A stretch of DNA of 64,000 nt from Mucilaginibacter gracilis (GCF_003633615.1 NZ_RBKU01000001.1:4402001-4466000); one strand, 5' to 3'. Positions 35,629-44,689 are shown, counted from the stretch's first letter. Translations and numbers: made by a program. Notes: generated by a model not told the origin, from the letters alone.

Positions 35629-38100
35629 ATGCTTGGCAACCAATACTCCATCAGCAATATTCAGCAAATTACAGGCGCAACGGGCACAATTGCGCACAAT
35701 GTAACCGTCATCAATTTAATTACCGATAGCCGCAAAATAAACAATCCGGGCGCATCACTATTTTTTGCGTTAAGTGGCCGCCGAGATGGTCACGATTATA
35801 TTCCCGAAGTATATAAAGCAGGCGTGCGTAATTTTGTAATATCAAAACCACCAGCAAAAGCCGAATCATTTCCGGATGCCAATTTTTTATTAGTTGCCGA
35901 TGTATTAACAGCCTTACAGCAACTGGCCGCATATCACCGCGCCAAATTTGATGCTTTAGAGGTAATTGGTATTACGGGCAGCAATGGAAAAACCATAGTT
36001 AAAGAATGGTTGTACCAGTTAATGTGCCCCGATAAAAAAATAGTACGCAACCCTAAAAGCTATAACTCGCAAATTGGAGTGGCACTATCTGTTTGGCAAA
36101 TTGATGCACAGTATAACCTGGGTATATTTGAGGCCGGGATATCAACAGTTGGCGAAATGGAAAAGCTTGAGCCGATGATAAAGCCAACTATTGGCGTATT
36201 AACACACATGGGTTCGGCGCACGATGAAGGTTTTGCCAATGCCGAGCAAAAATTGGAAGAAAAGCTTAAACTTTTTACAAACTGCCAAACCGTAATTTAC
36301 CATTACGATACCTTAATTAAATACAAAGCCCAGGTGCCTGGCAAAACTAATTTTTGCTGGAGCCGTAATTTTAGAGAGGCTGACTTGCACGTTTTTAGCG
36401 AAACCATTATAGCCAATAAGTACTATTTACGTGGCACGTATAAAAGTAAAGAAATTGAGTGCCTGGTGCCCTTTATTGATGCGGCATCGGTTGAAAACGC
36501 AATTTTTTGCTGGGCAACCATGCTGGCGCTGGGCTATGATGCACAAATATGCGATGACCGTTTGGAGAAGCTGGTAACGGTATCGATGCGGATGGAATTG
36601 AAGCAGGGGATAAACAATTGCTCTATTATTGACGACTCGTATAACTCCGACACCCAATCGTTAGAAATAGCACTCGATTTTTTGAATCAGCAAAACCAGC
36701 ATCAAACCCGCACATTAATCCTTTCGGATATTTTTCAATCCGGGTTAGAGCATAATGTTTTATACAAGCAGGTGGCACAACTTGTAGCGCAAAAACAGGT
36801 AGATAAATTTATAGGTGTCGGCAAAGCACTATCGGCACATCAGGCTTTATTTAGCACCGCTCAGAAATATTTTTTTAGCGATACGGATGCTTTGCTATCT
36901 GTCCTGCCCGATTTGAATTTTGAGGATGAAACCATCCTGATTAAAGGTTCGAGGGCTTTTGAATTTGAGCGGGTTAGCCACGCACTGGTACAAAAGGCGC
37001 ACGAAACGGTAATGGAAATAAACCTGAATGCATTGCAAAATAATTTGAATTTTTACCGCTCAAAGCTAAACGCCAACGTTAAAATAATGGCAATGGTTAA
37101 AGCATTTTCGTATGGAAGTGGCAGTTTTGAGGTAGCCAATATGCTGCAATTTAACAAGGTTGATTACCTGGCCGTTGCCTATATTGACGAAGGTATAGCT
37201 TTACGTAATGCCGGCATCAGTTTGCCAATTATGGTACTGAATCCGGAGACTTCGGCGTTTGATAAAATGGTTGAATTTACGTTACAGCCCGAAATTTATA
37301 GTTTTACATTGCTTGATGAGTTTGTTAAATTTGCCCAGCTAAAAAATATTTTTGATTACCCCATCCACCTAAAAATAGATACGGGTATGCATCGTTTAGG
37401 TTTTGAAGATTTTGAGATTGAAGCTTTGTGCGACTTGCTCGAAACCAACAAATATATACAGGTGCAATCGGTATTTTCGCACCTGGTTGCAAGCGATGCC
37501 GAAGTACACGATACCTTTACTTTAAACCAGATACGCGCTTTTGAAAAAGCTTATCATCAAATACAGGGAGCGTTAAAATATAAAGTATTGCGGCATATGG
37601 CCAATACGTCGGCCATAACTCGCTGGCCTGTAGCACAGTTTGATATGGTTAGGTTAGGTATTGGTTTATATGGTATTGATGGTGCTATAAACAACGAGGT
37701 AAACCCGCTGCAAGCCGTGGCAACTTTAAAAACCAGCATATCGCAGGTTAAAAAAATACGTGCCGGCGAAACCATTGGTTATAACCGCAACGGCAGCTTA
37801 CCTCACGACGGTAAAATTGCAACCGTGCGTATTGGCTATGCCGACGGTTATTTACGTGCCTTTGGCAACGGGGTTGGTAAAATGCTGGTAAAGGGAGTTT
37901 TGGTGCCCACAGTGGGCAATATCTCTATGGATATGTGTATGATTGATGTGAGCGCCGTTGAAGTAAAAGAAGGCGATGAAGTGATAGTTTTTAACGAAGA
38001 ATACAAAATTGAGGAACTGGCCAAACAAATTAATACCATACCTTACGAGATACTAACCAATGTATCGCAACGTGTAAAACGCGTTTATTTTTATGAATAG
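35629..38100 (+). CDS. Bifunctional MurF / alanine racemase fusion
   Basis: Two cell-wall enzymes in one chain (823 residues). The N-terminal half is UDP-MurNAc-tripeptide:D-Ala-D-Ala ligase (MurF) with the P-loop GITGSNGKT, the NPKSYNSQIG segment and a C-terminal DDSYNSDTQS motif. The C-terminal half (about residue 470 on) is PLP alanine racemase, with the PLP-binding lysine in AMVKAFSYGSG, HLKIDTGMHRLGF, and the catalytic Tyr region RIGYADGYLRAFG. The frame extends 26 codons upstream, but MLGNQYSISNIQQITG is the natural MurF start. The fusion, known in Bacteroidota, makes D-Ala and uses its dimer in consecutive chemistry. Confidence 0.93.
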   Translation: MLGNQYSISNIQQITGATGTIAHNVTVINLITDSRKINNPGASLFFALSGRRDGHDYIPEVYKAGVRNFVISKPPAKAESFPDANFLLVADVLTALQQLAAYHRAKFDALEVIGITGSNGKTIVKEWLYQLMCPDKKIVRNPKSYNSQIGVALSVWQIDAQYNLGIFEAGISTVGEMEKLEPMIKPTIGVLTHMGSAHDEGFANAEQKLEEKLKLFTNCQTVIYHYDTLIKYKAQVPGKTNFCWSRNFREADLHVFSETIIANKYYLRGTYKSKEIECLVPFIDAASVENAIFCWATMLALGYDAQICDDRLEKLVTVSMRMELKQGINNCSIIDDSYNSDTQSLEIALDFLNQQNQHQTRTLILSDIFQSGLEHNVLYKQVAQLVAQKQVDKFIGVGKALSAHQALFSTAQKYFFSDTDALLSVLPDLNFEDETILIKGSRAFEFERVSHALVQKAHETVMEINLNALQNNLNFYRSKLNANVKIMAMVKAFSYGSGSFEVANMLQFNKVDYLAVAYIDEGIALRNAGISLPIMVLNPETSAFDKMVEFTLQPEIYSFTLLDEFVKFAQLKNIFDYPIHLKIDTGMHRLGFEDFEIEALCDLLETNKYIQVQSVFSHLVASDAEVHDTFTLNQIRAFEKAYHQIQGALKYKVLRHMANTSAITRWPVAQFDMVRLGIGLYGIDGAINNEVNPLQAVATLKTSISQVKKIRAGETIGYNRNGSLPHDGKIATVRIGYADGYLRAFGNGVGKMLVKGVLVPTVGNISMDMCMIDVSAVEVKEGDEVIVFNEEYKIEELAKQINTIPYEILTNVSQRVKRVYFYE

Positions 38101-38111
38101 GAGATACTTAA

Positions 38112-38708
38112 ATGAATAAAATTGCCCGGGCCCTGCTTAATTATTTTGTAAAAGGATTATTAATTGTAGTGCCTCTGGGTGCTGCATTTTTTTTAATATT
38201 CTGGGCTATTTCGAGTATTGATAACGCTTTGAATATCAGTAGTGTTATACTGGTTGATAAAAGTGGAAAACCTATTTACATACCAGGGTTGGGTATTTTG
38301 TCGGTAGTGGTTATTATTTTGGTGGCAGGGGTTATTGTTACCAATGTTATTACGCAACCCATTAAAAACTGGTTTAACCGCTGGATAAACCGCGTGCCTT
38401 TGTTTGCCTTTCTGTATTCGTCCATCAAAGATATTACCGAAGCCTTTGTAGGCGACGAGAAAAAGTTTAACGAAGCCGTATTGGTTGAAGTTAATGAATT
38501 TGGCCTGAAAAAAGTTGGCTTTTTGATGCAAAAGGATCTTAGCCTAATGGGCCTGCCGGGCGATGTAGCGGTTTACTTTCCATACTCATACTCCTTTGCC
38601 GGCCAGGTGATTATTATACCTGCCAGTAAAGTAAAACATATTGATAAAGGTGCGGGCGATATGATGAAGTTCGTTATATCGGGAGGAGTGAGTGGGTTGG
38701 AAGCATGA
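38112..38708 (+). CDS. DUF502 family membrane protein
   Basis: A 198-residue inner-membrane protein with two N-terminal hydrophobic segments (residues about 10-35 and 58-80) separated by a short polar hairpin, then a cytosolic beta-rich domain. The segments YFVKGLLIVVPLGAAFFLIFW, INRVPLFAFLYSSIKDI and FPYSYSFAGQVIIIPASKVKHID are typical of DUF502. Function unknown. It starts 11 bp after murF-alr, so it is probably in the same transcript. Confidence 0.87.
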   Translation: MNKIARALLNYFVKGLLIVVPLGAAFFLIFWAISSIDNALNISSVILVDKSGKPIYIPGLGILSVVVIILVAGVIVTNVITQPIKNWFNRWINRVPLFAFLYSSIKDITEAFVGDEKKFNEAVLVEVNEFGLKKVGFLMQKDLSLMGLPGDVAVYFPYSYSFAGQVIIIPASKVKHIDKGAGDMMKFVISGGVSGLEA

Positions 38709-38732
38709 TGAGCCAACCCAATAATCAACCTT

Positions 38733-39356
38733 TTAACACGCCGTATACCACTCTTCCTTCTCAGTAGTATGTATTTTAATCACGCCCGAGAGTGCAAGGT
38801 TAACCACAATTTTTTGAGCTCCGCGGCGGCTTATTTTTGATAACTCGCAGTATTCCTTAATGTTAATGCGCGGATTGGTATCAAGGTATTTAAGCAATGC
38901 TTGTTCCTTGTCGGAATATTCAATTAAAACGCCATCGCTTTTGTTTGATCGTTTGAGCACGTCAACCACTATTTTACTGGCCAGTATGCTTTTATCTTTT
39001 ACGCGGATGTAAACCCACCATTTACCGTCTTCGGCAAGGGCAGAGTGGGGTTTATCTTCGCTTGGCTTAATTTCTACAACCAGTACCAGTTTATCGTCAA
39101 AATAAACCTCTTCAAATATGGGGTCGAGCGCGGGTTTGGCAAATAAATGTGCGGCACGGGTTATCATGTACCTTTCTTCGTCTTCGGCTTTTACGCCTTT
39201 AATAGTACCATCGTCGGCAACGCCAATCAGCAAACGGCCACCTTTATTATTAGCGAATGATACCATTGTGCGGGCAATTTTTTCGCAACTGGTAATGGTT
39301 TTTTTAAAGTCCAGAGATACACCTTCTCCTTCAAAAATCAATTTCCTTATATTCAT
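38733..39356 (-). CDS. AlbA_2/Schlafen-type putative DNA-binding/ATP-binding protein
   Basis: A 207-residue protein with an N-terminal AlbA_2 (AAA_4, Schlafen-like) domain. EGEGVSLDFKKTI, IARTMVSFANNKGGRLLIGVADDGTIKGV and FEEVYFDDKLVLVVEIKPSEDKPHSA are the typical strands. A winged-helix tail (NPRINIKEYCELSKISRRGAQKIVVNLALSGVIKI) follows. Such proteins are commonly annotated as ATP-binding transcriptional regulators; the target is unknown. It is convergent with the DUF502 gene, and the GNAT gene lies 15 bp upstream on the same strand. Confidence 0.8.
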   Translation of the reverse strand: MNIRKLIFEGEGVSLDFKKTITSCEKIARTMVSFANNKGGRLLIGVADDGTIKGVKAEDEERYMITRAAHLFAKPALDPIFEEVYFDDKLVLVVEIKPSEDKPHSALAEDGKWWVYIRVKDKSILASKIVVDVLKRSNKSDGVLIEYSDKEQALLKYLDTNPRINIKEYCELSKISRRGAQKIVVNLALSGVIKIHTTEKEEWYTAC

Positions 39357-39371
39357 AACGCCTCTCTGTTC

Positions 39372-39821
39372 TCAATTATTGGTTTGGTAAGGCGTAAATA
39401 TCTGCATCCAGCGCTCGGGGTTGTTTACAGGTTCAAATCCAAATTGTGCGTATAAGCCATGCGCATCGGCAGTAGCCAGCATCCATCGGCGCAAACCTTG
39501 CAAGTCGGGGTGCAACTTTATAGTGTGCACAAGCCACTTAGATAAGCCTAAACCCCGGTATGGTTCTAAAATAAACACATCAGCAAGATAAGCAAAAGTT
39601 GCTTTATCTGTAACTACTTTGGCAAAACCAATTTGTTTTTTATGGTGGTAACCCCCAAAACACATGGCGTTATCAATAGCTTTACGCAAAGTTTCGGGCG
39701 CAATACCTTTAGACCAATAGGATTCATAGCCGAGATAATTAAATATGACTTCAAAATCAAGCAGACTTTTATCTGTTGAAATTGTGTAACCATTTGCTAT
39801 AAGGTGTTGGTAGTTATCCAT
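39372..39821 (-). CDS. GNAT family N-acetyltransferase
   Basis: Acetyl-CoA-dependent acyltransferase of 149 residues. The acetyl-CoA loop of motif A is seen as LADVFILEPYRGLGLSKWLVHTI (residues about 74-96; RGLGLS is the Q/RxxGxG/A loop), followed by the beta-5/alpha-4 region LRRWMLATADAHGLYAQFGFEPV. Substrate unknown. It lies directly upstream of the AlbA_2 gene, 15 bp apart, probably cotranscribed. Confidence 0.87.
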   Translation of the reverse strand: MDNYQHLIANGYTISTDKSLLDFEVIFNYLGYESYWSKGIAPETLRKAIDNAMCFGGYHHKKQIGFAKVVTDKATFAYLADVFILEPYRGLGLSKWLVHTIKLHPDLQGLRRWMLATADAHGLYAQFGFEPVNNPERWMQIFTPYQTNN

Positions 39822-39890
39822 TTAAGTTTATTTTATTAAACTACTTATTGAATTTGTTGCCATGTACCCAAAGGCACTTGTATACCACAG

Positions 39891-40376
39891 TTAATAGGCT
39901 ATATTTGCTTCTTCGCCAACATGCAAGTTGCGAACGTATACTTCGTTTACAAGCGAAACGCATAGTTCGCCCTCTTTATTATACATCTCAATTGGGAAGG
40001 CTTTTACAAATTTACCAACAGTATTTAAAATTTTTTCGGCCTCGGCAACATCGGCTTCGGTGATGTTTATCTTAAAATACAGGTTGGTTCGGCCAGGTTT
40101 TAGGTATTGTATTTGTGCCGATTTAAGCCATACCCTAACTTTAAAACCGCGCCTTTGCAATAGCTGGTCGAAAAGTAGTGCGTAAAACGGATCGGCCCCG
40201 GCAAATATGGTTCCGCCAAAAATAGAATCGTTGTAGTTTTTATTAAAAACGCTTTTATTTATTTTAACTTCTACACCAGTAAAACCCTTGTTAAATTTTT
40301 GTACCCATATACGCTGAAAAAAAAGCGGCGGATAAAAACGCATTGCCCATTTGAGTGTTGTTTCGGATACTACCAT
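39891..40376 (-). CDS. DUF4442 family hot-dog-fold protein (putative thioesterase)
   Basis: A 161-residue protein of the DUF4442/YiiD-C-like group, predicted hot-dog fold related to acyl-CoA thioesterases. The RFYPPLFFQRIWVQKFNKGFTGVEVKI opening and the NYNDSIFGGTIFAGADPFYALLF helix, where other hot-dog enzymes place substrate-binding residues, are characteristic. No reaction has been shown for the family. Single-gene unit upstream of the GNAT gene; a palindromic element separates it from the WD40 gene. Confidence 0.75.
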   Translation of the reverse strand: MVVSETTLKWAMRFYPPLFFQRIWVQKFNKGFTGVEVKINKSVFNKNYNDSIFGGTIFAGADPFYALLFDQLLQRRGFKVRVWLKSAQIQYLKPGRTNLYFKINITEADVAEAEKILNTVGKFVKAFPIEMYNKEGELCVSLVNEVYVRNLHVGEEANIAY

Positions 40377-40382
40377 TTTTAG

Positions 40383-40510
40383 ATGTGTAAATTGATGTGC
40401 AAATTAGTAAATATGCAGGTGTGCAAATTGTTTTGATGAGTAAATTAAATAATTATTTTCATTTGCACACGTGTACATTTTCTCATCTCCACATTAAAAT
40501 TTGCACATCA
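40383..40510. repeat. Palindromic element family G
   Basis: Inverted repeat built from GATGTGCAAATT-like units (left arm from 40383) and their complement (AATTTGCACATC, right arm to about 40509), filling the gap between the DUF4442 start and the WD40 stop. The WD40 stop codon (TGA, minus strand, 40508-40510) is itself part of the repeat sequence TGATGTGCAAATT. Confidence 0.75.
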
Positions 40511-41416
40511 AAAAGATATATTCCATATCATAACTGCCTTATCGTCGCTCACGGAAGCAAGTTTTGAGCCGTTATCAAACCACGCAAGCTTGTTTATGGA
40601 TAATGGATGTGCTGGGTACCCTTTTTCGCGACTGATGGCCTTATAGAGCTTAAAATCGTCTGCTCCCCATATCTTAATGCTTTTATCCATGCTGGCGGTA
40701 GCAAAATAAGGTTGAGTAGGATGGAAGTCTATATGGTTGACTGCAAACAAATGTGCCGGAATATTGGTGATGGGCCGGTAAGTTATACTGTCCCAAATTT
40801 TAACCTGTGCATCGCGCGCGCCCGATGCCAGGTAACTTCCGTCGGGAGAATAAGCTAATGAAAATACCGACATCGTGTGGCCCTTAATGGTATGGATGAG
40901 CGCATAGTCTTCCAGATCATACACCCGGATGATGTTATCCCGGCAACCAAAGGCAACTTGCTTTTCGTTTGGCGAAACGGCAATGCATCTAACGGTATCT
41001 GTAGAAACCTGAATAGTATGTAATAAGTTCAATGTATCTAAACTCCAAACCGAAACCCCGCCATCTTCGGAAGCTACAAGCAGTTCTTTTTTACTTACAA
41101 CCGATTTAATATCAAATATAGGTTTGACATGATGTTTGAGTGTTGGCAGTAAAGCCTGCTTCATAAAATCGAACGCCATAACCATTCCGTTGCGTAAACC
41201 CGCAAACATGAGTGGATACCCAGTAGGGCAGTGTATAGCGTAAACCGAAGCCGGAACCGGGAACATAACCTTAATAAAAGAGTTATCTTTCAGGCTCCAT
41301 TCTACCACGCCTTTATCGTTACCACCTGTGAACAGTACGCCGGGCTTCTGCGAAAGCTCTAATGTGAAAATAGGGTTGGAGTGGCCTGTAAGTTCGGCTA
41401 TTTTTTCGACTGTCAT
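40508..41416 (-). CDS. WD40 repeat protein
   Basis: A 302-residue cytosolic beta-propeller with about seven WD40 units. Clear ones are LTGHSNPIFTLELSQK...VVEWSL (1), IKGHTMSVFSLAYSPDGSYLASGARDAQVKIWD (5), IPAHLFAVNHIDFHPTQPYFATASMDKSIKIWG (6) and the last unit ending AVMIWNISF. No extra domain or signal peptide. It probably acts as an interaction scaffold; the partner is unknown. Its stop codon appears to be contributed by the family G element, so a few native C-terminal residues may be altered, though the last blade looks complete. Confidence 0.88.
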   Translation of the reverse strand: MTVEKIAELTGHSNPIFTLELSQKPGVLFTGGNDKGVVEWSLKDNSFIKVMFPVPASVYAIHCPTGYPLMFAGLRNGMVMAFDFMKQALLPTLKHHVKPIFDIKSVVSKKELLVASEDGGVSVWSLDTLNLLHTIQVSTDTVRCIAVSPNEKQVAFGCRDNIIRVYDLEDYALIHTIKGHTMSVFSLAYSPDGSYLASGARDAQVKIWDSITYRPITNIPAHLFAVNHIDFHPTQPYFATASMDKSIKIWGADDFKLYKAISREKGYPAHPLSINKLAWFDNGSKLASVSDDKAVMIWNISF

Positions 41417-41477
41417 TTGTTATCTTCTCCGTGTCATTGCTTCGTCCCTAGCAATTAAATTTTAATAAAGGTAATAA

Positions 41478-42380
41478 CTACTTTGCTATCTCATAGTCAT
41501 AAGCCGCTTTCGCAATGCGGGCGATAACCGATTCGCGGGCAGGCAGATCAACGGCCGAGTTGGTGACAAATACGGCTACGGCCAAATGTTTACCGTTTGG
41601 CAATGTGATAATACCCACATCATTTGTAGCAGCCGCTATTCCGTCGTTTGTCCCGGAACGGCCTGTTTTATGCGCTACAATGGTTCCCGCCGGTAGCAAA
41701 CCCTTAATTTGATTTGGGCCGGTAATGGTTGCTTCCATTATCTTCCATAAATAATCGTGGCTGGTTTTGGATAAGAAATTAGGTTTGGTAGCAATATCCA
41801 GCAAGCGGATCATCTCTTTGGGCATCGTCCAGTTAGTGAACTGTACGTCCCAGGCTTGGGCCATTTGAAATTCGGATGCTTTTATTGCTATTTGCTTGAT
41901 ACCAAAACTATGCATATAAGCATCTACAACAGCTGTACCGCCAAGGGTTTTGAGTAGAATGTCGCACGCATCGTTATCACTAAGCGATACCATGTAGCTT
42001 AATAATTCCCTTATCGCGATGCTCACATTTCCTTCCGGGAATTTATCGCGAAGCGGGCTATATGTTTCAGGCAGGTCACTTTTATCGATAGGTATAAGTT
42101 GATCTAAAGTCAGCATACCCTCGTCCACCTGGTGCAAAACAGTAATCGCTATCGGGAACTTCATCACGCTTTGCATAGGCAAATGCAGCTGGCCGTTGTA
42201 GGAGAGGGTATCACGATTTTCGATACCCAGCATGGCAAAACCTACTGCGCCTTTGGCATCTTTAGCTATCTCTTTTATCTGTGCACGCAGCAAAGAATCT
42301 GATTGTGCAAACACAGTAGAAGAAGTAAAAATGCTGAAAATAATTAAGCCGACTAACTTTTGCATTTGCCAATAACTCAT
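41478..42380 (-). CDS. Class A beta-lactamase, PER/VEB/CfxA-like (subclass A2)
   Basis: Periplasmic serine beta-lactamase with signal peptide (cleavage near residue 26, VFAQS). All active-site motifs are present: SVMK (Ser71/Lys74), SDN (134-136), a probable general-base Glu169 in ASEFQM, and KTG (237-239). The segments TGPNQIKGLLPAGTIVAHKTGRS and VQFTNWTMPKEM resemble PER/VEB-type extended-spectrum enzymes rather than TEM/SHV. Length 300. It sits between hisIE and a WD40 gene with no mobile DNA beside it, so it is likely intrinsic to the chromosome. Hydrolysis spectrum is not deducible. Confidence 0.9.
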   Translation of the reverse strand: MSYWQMQKLVGLIIFSIFTSSTVFAQSDSLLRAQIKEIAKDAKGAVGFAMLGIENRDTLSYNGQLHLPMQSVMKFPIAITVLHQVDEGMLTLDQLIPIDKSDLPETYSPLRDKFPEGNVSIAIRELLSYMVSLSDNDACDILLKTLGGTAVVDAYMHSFGIKQIAIKASEFQMAQAWDVQFTNWTMPKEMIRLLDIATKPNFLSKTSHDYLWKIMEATITGPNQIKGLLPAGTIVAHKTGRSGTNDGIAAATNDVGIITLPNGKHLAVAVFVTNSAVDLPARESVIARIAKAAYDYEIAK

Positions 42381-42404
42381 AACAAATAACCTACTAACTA
42401 AACA

Positions 42405-42992
42405 CTACTTATGTCTCGACTCTAAATTCTTAGCTATCACTTCCAAGTTTAAGTTCTTCTCGCGAAGCAATACCAGCAAGTGAAACATCAAATCAGAAGC
42501 TTCGTTTATCAGGTCGGTTTCGGTTTCGGCTAAGGCAGCAATTACGGTTTCGACACCTTCTTCGCCCACCTTTTGGGCTATCTTATTCAAGCCCTTTTTG
42601 CGCAACTTATTTACGTATGAACCTTCTGACGGATTGTCATACCTTTCGTTTATAATGTTCTGTAATTCAAATATAAAGTTATGGTTATATGAAGTTTTAA
42701 AGCAGTTTCTTTCACCTGTGTGGCAGGTTGGTCCCTCGGCTTTAACTTTTATCAAAAGCGTATCGTTATCGCAATCTAAAGCCATGCTTTTTACATGCAA
42801 GTAATTTTTGCTACTCTCGCCTTTTGTCCACAAACGGTTTTTAGTGCGAGAGAAAAAAGTGACTTTATTTTCGCTCACGGTTTTATCGTAAGCTTCCTGG
42901 TTCATATAACCCAGCATCAGTACTTCAAGGGTTTGGTCGTCTTGTATTACAACCGGCACTAAGCCGTTGCCTTTGTTAAAATCTATATTCAT
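42405..42992 (-). CDS. hisI: Bifunctional phosphoribosyl-AMP cyclohydrolase / phosphoribosyl-ATP pyrophosphatase
   Basis: HisIE fusion (195 residues) catalysing the second and third steps of histidine synthesis. The N-terminal HisI domain (1-110) has MLGYMNQEAYDKT, FFSRTKNRLWTKGESS, the metal-binding DCDNDTLL and the zinc site GPTCHTGERNCF. The C-terminal HisE domain (115-195) has GLNKIAQKVGEEGVETVIAAL and LINEASDLMFHLLVLL. Last gene of the his operon, separated from hisF by a family B palindromic element. Confidence 0.96.
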   Translation of the reverse strand: MNIDFNKGNGLVPVVIQDDQTLEVLMLGYMNQEAYDKTVSENKVTFFSRTKNRLWTKGESSKNYLHVKSMALDCDNDTLLIKVKAEGPTCHTGERNCFKTSYNHNFIFELQNIINERYDNPSEGSYVNKLRKKGLNKIAQKVGEEGVETVIAALAETETDLINEASDLMFHLLVLLREKNLNLEVIAKNLESRHK

Positions 42993-43005
42993 GTTTTTAT
43001 ATTTT

Positions 43006-43080
43006 AGCCCCCTCTAAATCTCTCCCGGTTGGGTAGACTTTAAAAAGTCCTCCCTTCCGGGGAGGGTTGGGTGGGGCTTA
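43006..43080. repeat. Palindromic element family B, copy 2 (hisF-hisIE junction)
   Basis: Inverted ends AGCCCCCTCTAAATC... (from 43006) and ...GTTGGGTGGGGCTTA (to 43080). The right arm and loop are translated as the last 12 codons of hisF, whose stop codon (43040-43042) lies in the loop. Confidence 0.8.
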
Positions 43081-43831
43081 TTCTTACTTCAATACCCTTA
43101 TTCTTCAACACAGCCTTTAAATCGGGTATCAATATCTCGCCATAATGAAATACCGAAGCCGCCAGTGCCGCATCAACATTAGCCTGTTCAAATACATCAA
43201 CAAAATGCTGTACCGAACCTGCGCCGCCAGACGCAATAACCGGGATATGCACGGCATCGTTTATGGTTTTTAAAAAGCCGCAATCAAAACCTGCTTTGGT
43301 ACCGTCGTGATCCATTGAGGTTAACAGTATCTCACCTGCGCCGCGGCTTTCGGCTTCGCGTATCCAATCAAAAGTTTCTTTTTCTGTGGGTATGCGCCCA
43401 CCGTTTAAGTAAACTATGTTTTTCCCGTCGTTGTGGCGGGTATCAACCGCAACCACCACAAACTGCACACCAAAAGCTTTGGCTAATTGGTCAATAAGAG
43501 CCGGGGTGCGCACCGCAGCCGAGTTGATGGATACTTTATCAGCCCCGGCGTTTAAAAGCGCGTCAGCGTCTTCTATTGCGTTTATACCACCACCTATAGT
43601 GAAGGGGATGTTAATGTTGCGCGCAACGGCCTTTACAAGTTCCACCATTGTTTTACGGCGTTCGTGCGTAGCTGTAATATCTAAAAACACCAATTCATCG
43701 GCGCCTTGCTGCGAGTAGTTCCAGGCCAGTTCAACCGGGTCGCCGGCATCACGCAGGTCAACAAAGTTCACACCTTTTACGGTGCGGCCATCTTTAACGT
43801 CGAGGCAGGGAATGATTCTTTTTGAAAGCAT
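43040..43831 (-). CDS. hisF: Imidazole glycerol phosphate synthase cyclase subunit
   Basis: TIM-barrel cyclase that, with HisH, makes imidazole glycerol phosphate and AICAR. The catalytic Asp11 is in [15 protein letters not shown], the second Asp in VVVAVDTRH (about residue 130), and the phosphate loops GGGI and ASGGAGS are present. The native protein should end at GIEVRI. Here 12 extra residues [12 protein letters not shown] follow, encoded entirely by the family B palindrome at 43006-43080. Active-site motifs are complete, so the tail is probably tolerated. Confidence 0.95.
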   Translation of the reverse strand: MLSKRIIPCLDVKDGRTVKGVNFVDLRDAGDPVELAWNYSQQGADELVFLDITATHERRKTMVELVKAVARNINIPFTIGGGINAIEDADALLNAGADKVSINSAAVRTPALIDQLAKAFGVQFVVVAVDTRHNDGKNIVYLNGGRIPTEKETFDWIREAESRGAGEILLTSMDHDGTKAGFDCGFLKTINDAVHIPVIASGGAGSVQHFVDVFEQANVDAALAASVFHYGEILIPDLKAVLKNKGIEVRISPTQPSPEGRTF

Positions 43832-43841
43832 AATATTAGTG

Positions 43842-43923
43842 TGTCATTGCGAGGAACGAAGCAACCGCACATAGGCAGAGCAGCCTTGTATAGTCTGCGG
43901 TTGCTTCGTTCCTCGCAATGACA
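43842..43923. repeat. Palindromic element family C, copy 2 (hisA-hisF junction)
   Basis: Perfect 28-bp inverted repeat, arms 43842-43869 and 43896-43923 (TGTCATTGCGAGGAACGAAG... and complement), 26-nt loop. It fills the junction between hisA (stop 43931) and hisF (start 43831). In the his mRNA it would form a very stable hairpin without a U tract. Confidence 0.88.
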
Positions 43924-43930
43924 ATTTTAT

Positions 43931-44680
43931 TTATATTGAAATCAAAGCATCTAAATTCCAGTGTTTAATTTCTTCAACAGTAATGCGGTTTTCGTAGATG
44001 GCTTTGCCTACCACGCACGATTCTACTTTGATTTTGTTCAGCTTCTCAATATCTTTCATGGAACTTACACCACCCGAAGCTATCAGTTTGATAAAAGGGG
44101 AATGGTCTAACAGTTTTTCGTAAAGCTCAATACCTGCGCCGCCCAGTTTTCCGTCTTTATTAATATCTGTACATAAAAACCGGAAGAAACCGAGGTTCAG
44201 ACACTTATCAACATAATCCATTAGCTTAATTGGCGAGCTTTCCATCCAGCCCGAGTATTTAATTACCTCGTCTAAAACATCTATAGCTACTACAATTTTT
44301 TCTGTTTTACCGTCTTTGCTGCCCACTTCTCTACTAAGTTCACTTAAAAAATCGGGGTTGGTTATGGCCTGTGTTCCTACAATTACACGGTGAACGCCTG
44401 CACCAAGCAGCTCCTTAACTTTTTCGATACTGCGTACACCGCCGCCGTACTGAATTTTCATATCTGTTTTTTTGATGATGTTGAACAGATATTCCTGATT
44501 GCTAAAATCGCCTTTAGCACCGTTTAGGTCGATGATGTGGATCAATTCTGCACCGTTTGAGCGGTATGTTTCAATCATCTCTTCTAAAGAAACATCGTAG
44601 CTGGTTATTTGCTGATAATCACCTTCGCGTAAGCGAACTACCTTTTGGTCGAGAATATCAACAGCGGGGATAATGTACAT
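43931..44680 (-). CDS. hisA: ProFAR isomerase
   Basis: TIM-barrel isomerase of the fourth histidine step. The catalytic Asp8 is in IIPAVDILDQKVVRLREGDY, the phosphate-binding motifs are QYGGGVRS and IASGGVSS, and the second Asp lies in FLCTDINKDG (about residue 170). Length 249 is normal and the C-terminus is regular. It begins 9 bp after hisH, with no palindrome at that junction. Confidence 0.96.
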   Translation of the reverse strand: MYIIPAVDILDQKVVRLREGDYQQITSYDVSLEEMIETYRSNGAELIHIIDLNGAKGDFSNQEYLFNIIKKTDMKIQYGGGVRSIEKVKELLGAGVHRVIVGTQAITNPDFLSELSREVGSKDGKTEKIVVAIDVLDEVIKYSGWMESSPIKLMDYVDKCLNLGFFRFLCTDINKDGKLGGAGIELYEKLLDHSPFIKLIASGGVSSMKDIEKLNKIKVESCVVGKAIYENRITVEEIKHWNLDALISI

Positions 44681-44689
44681 TGTATTGAA

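Noticed and set aside
41433-41456. Third copy of palindromic family C
   Set aside because: Only one degraded arm (GTCATTGCTTCGTCCCTAGCAAT-like) is visible without a partner, too little to call an element.
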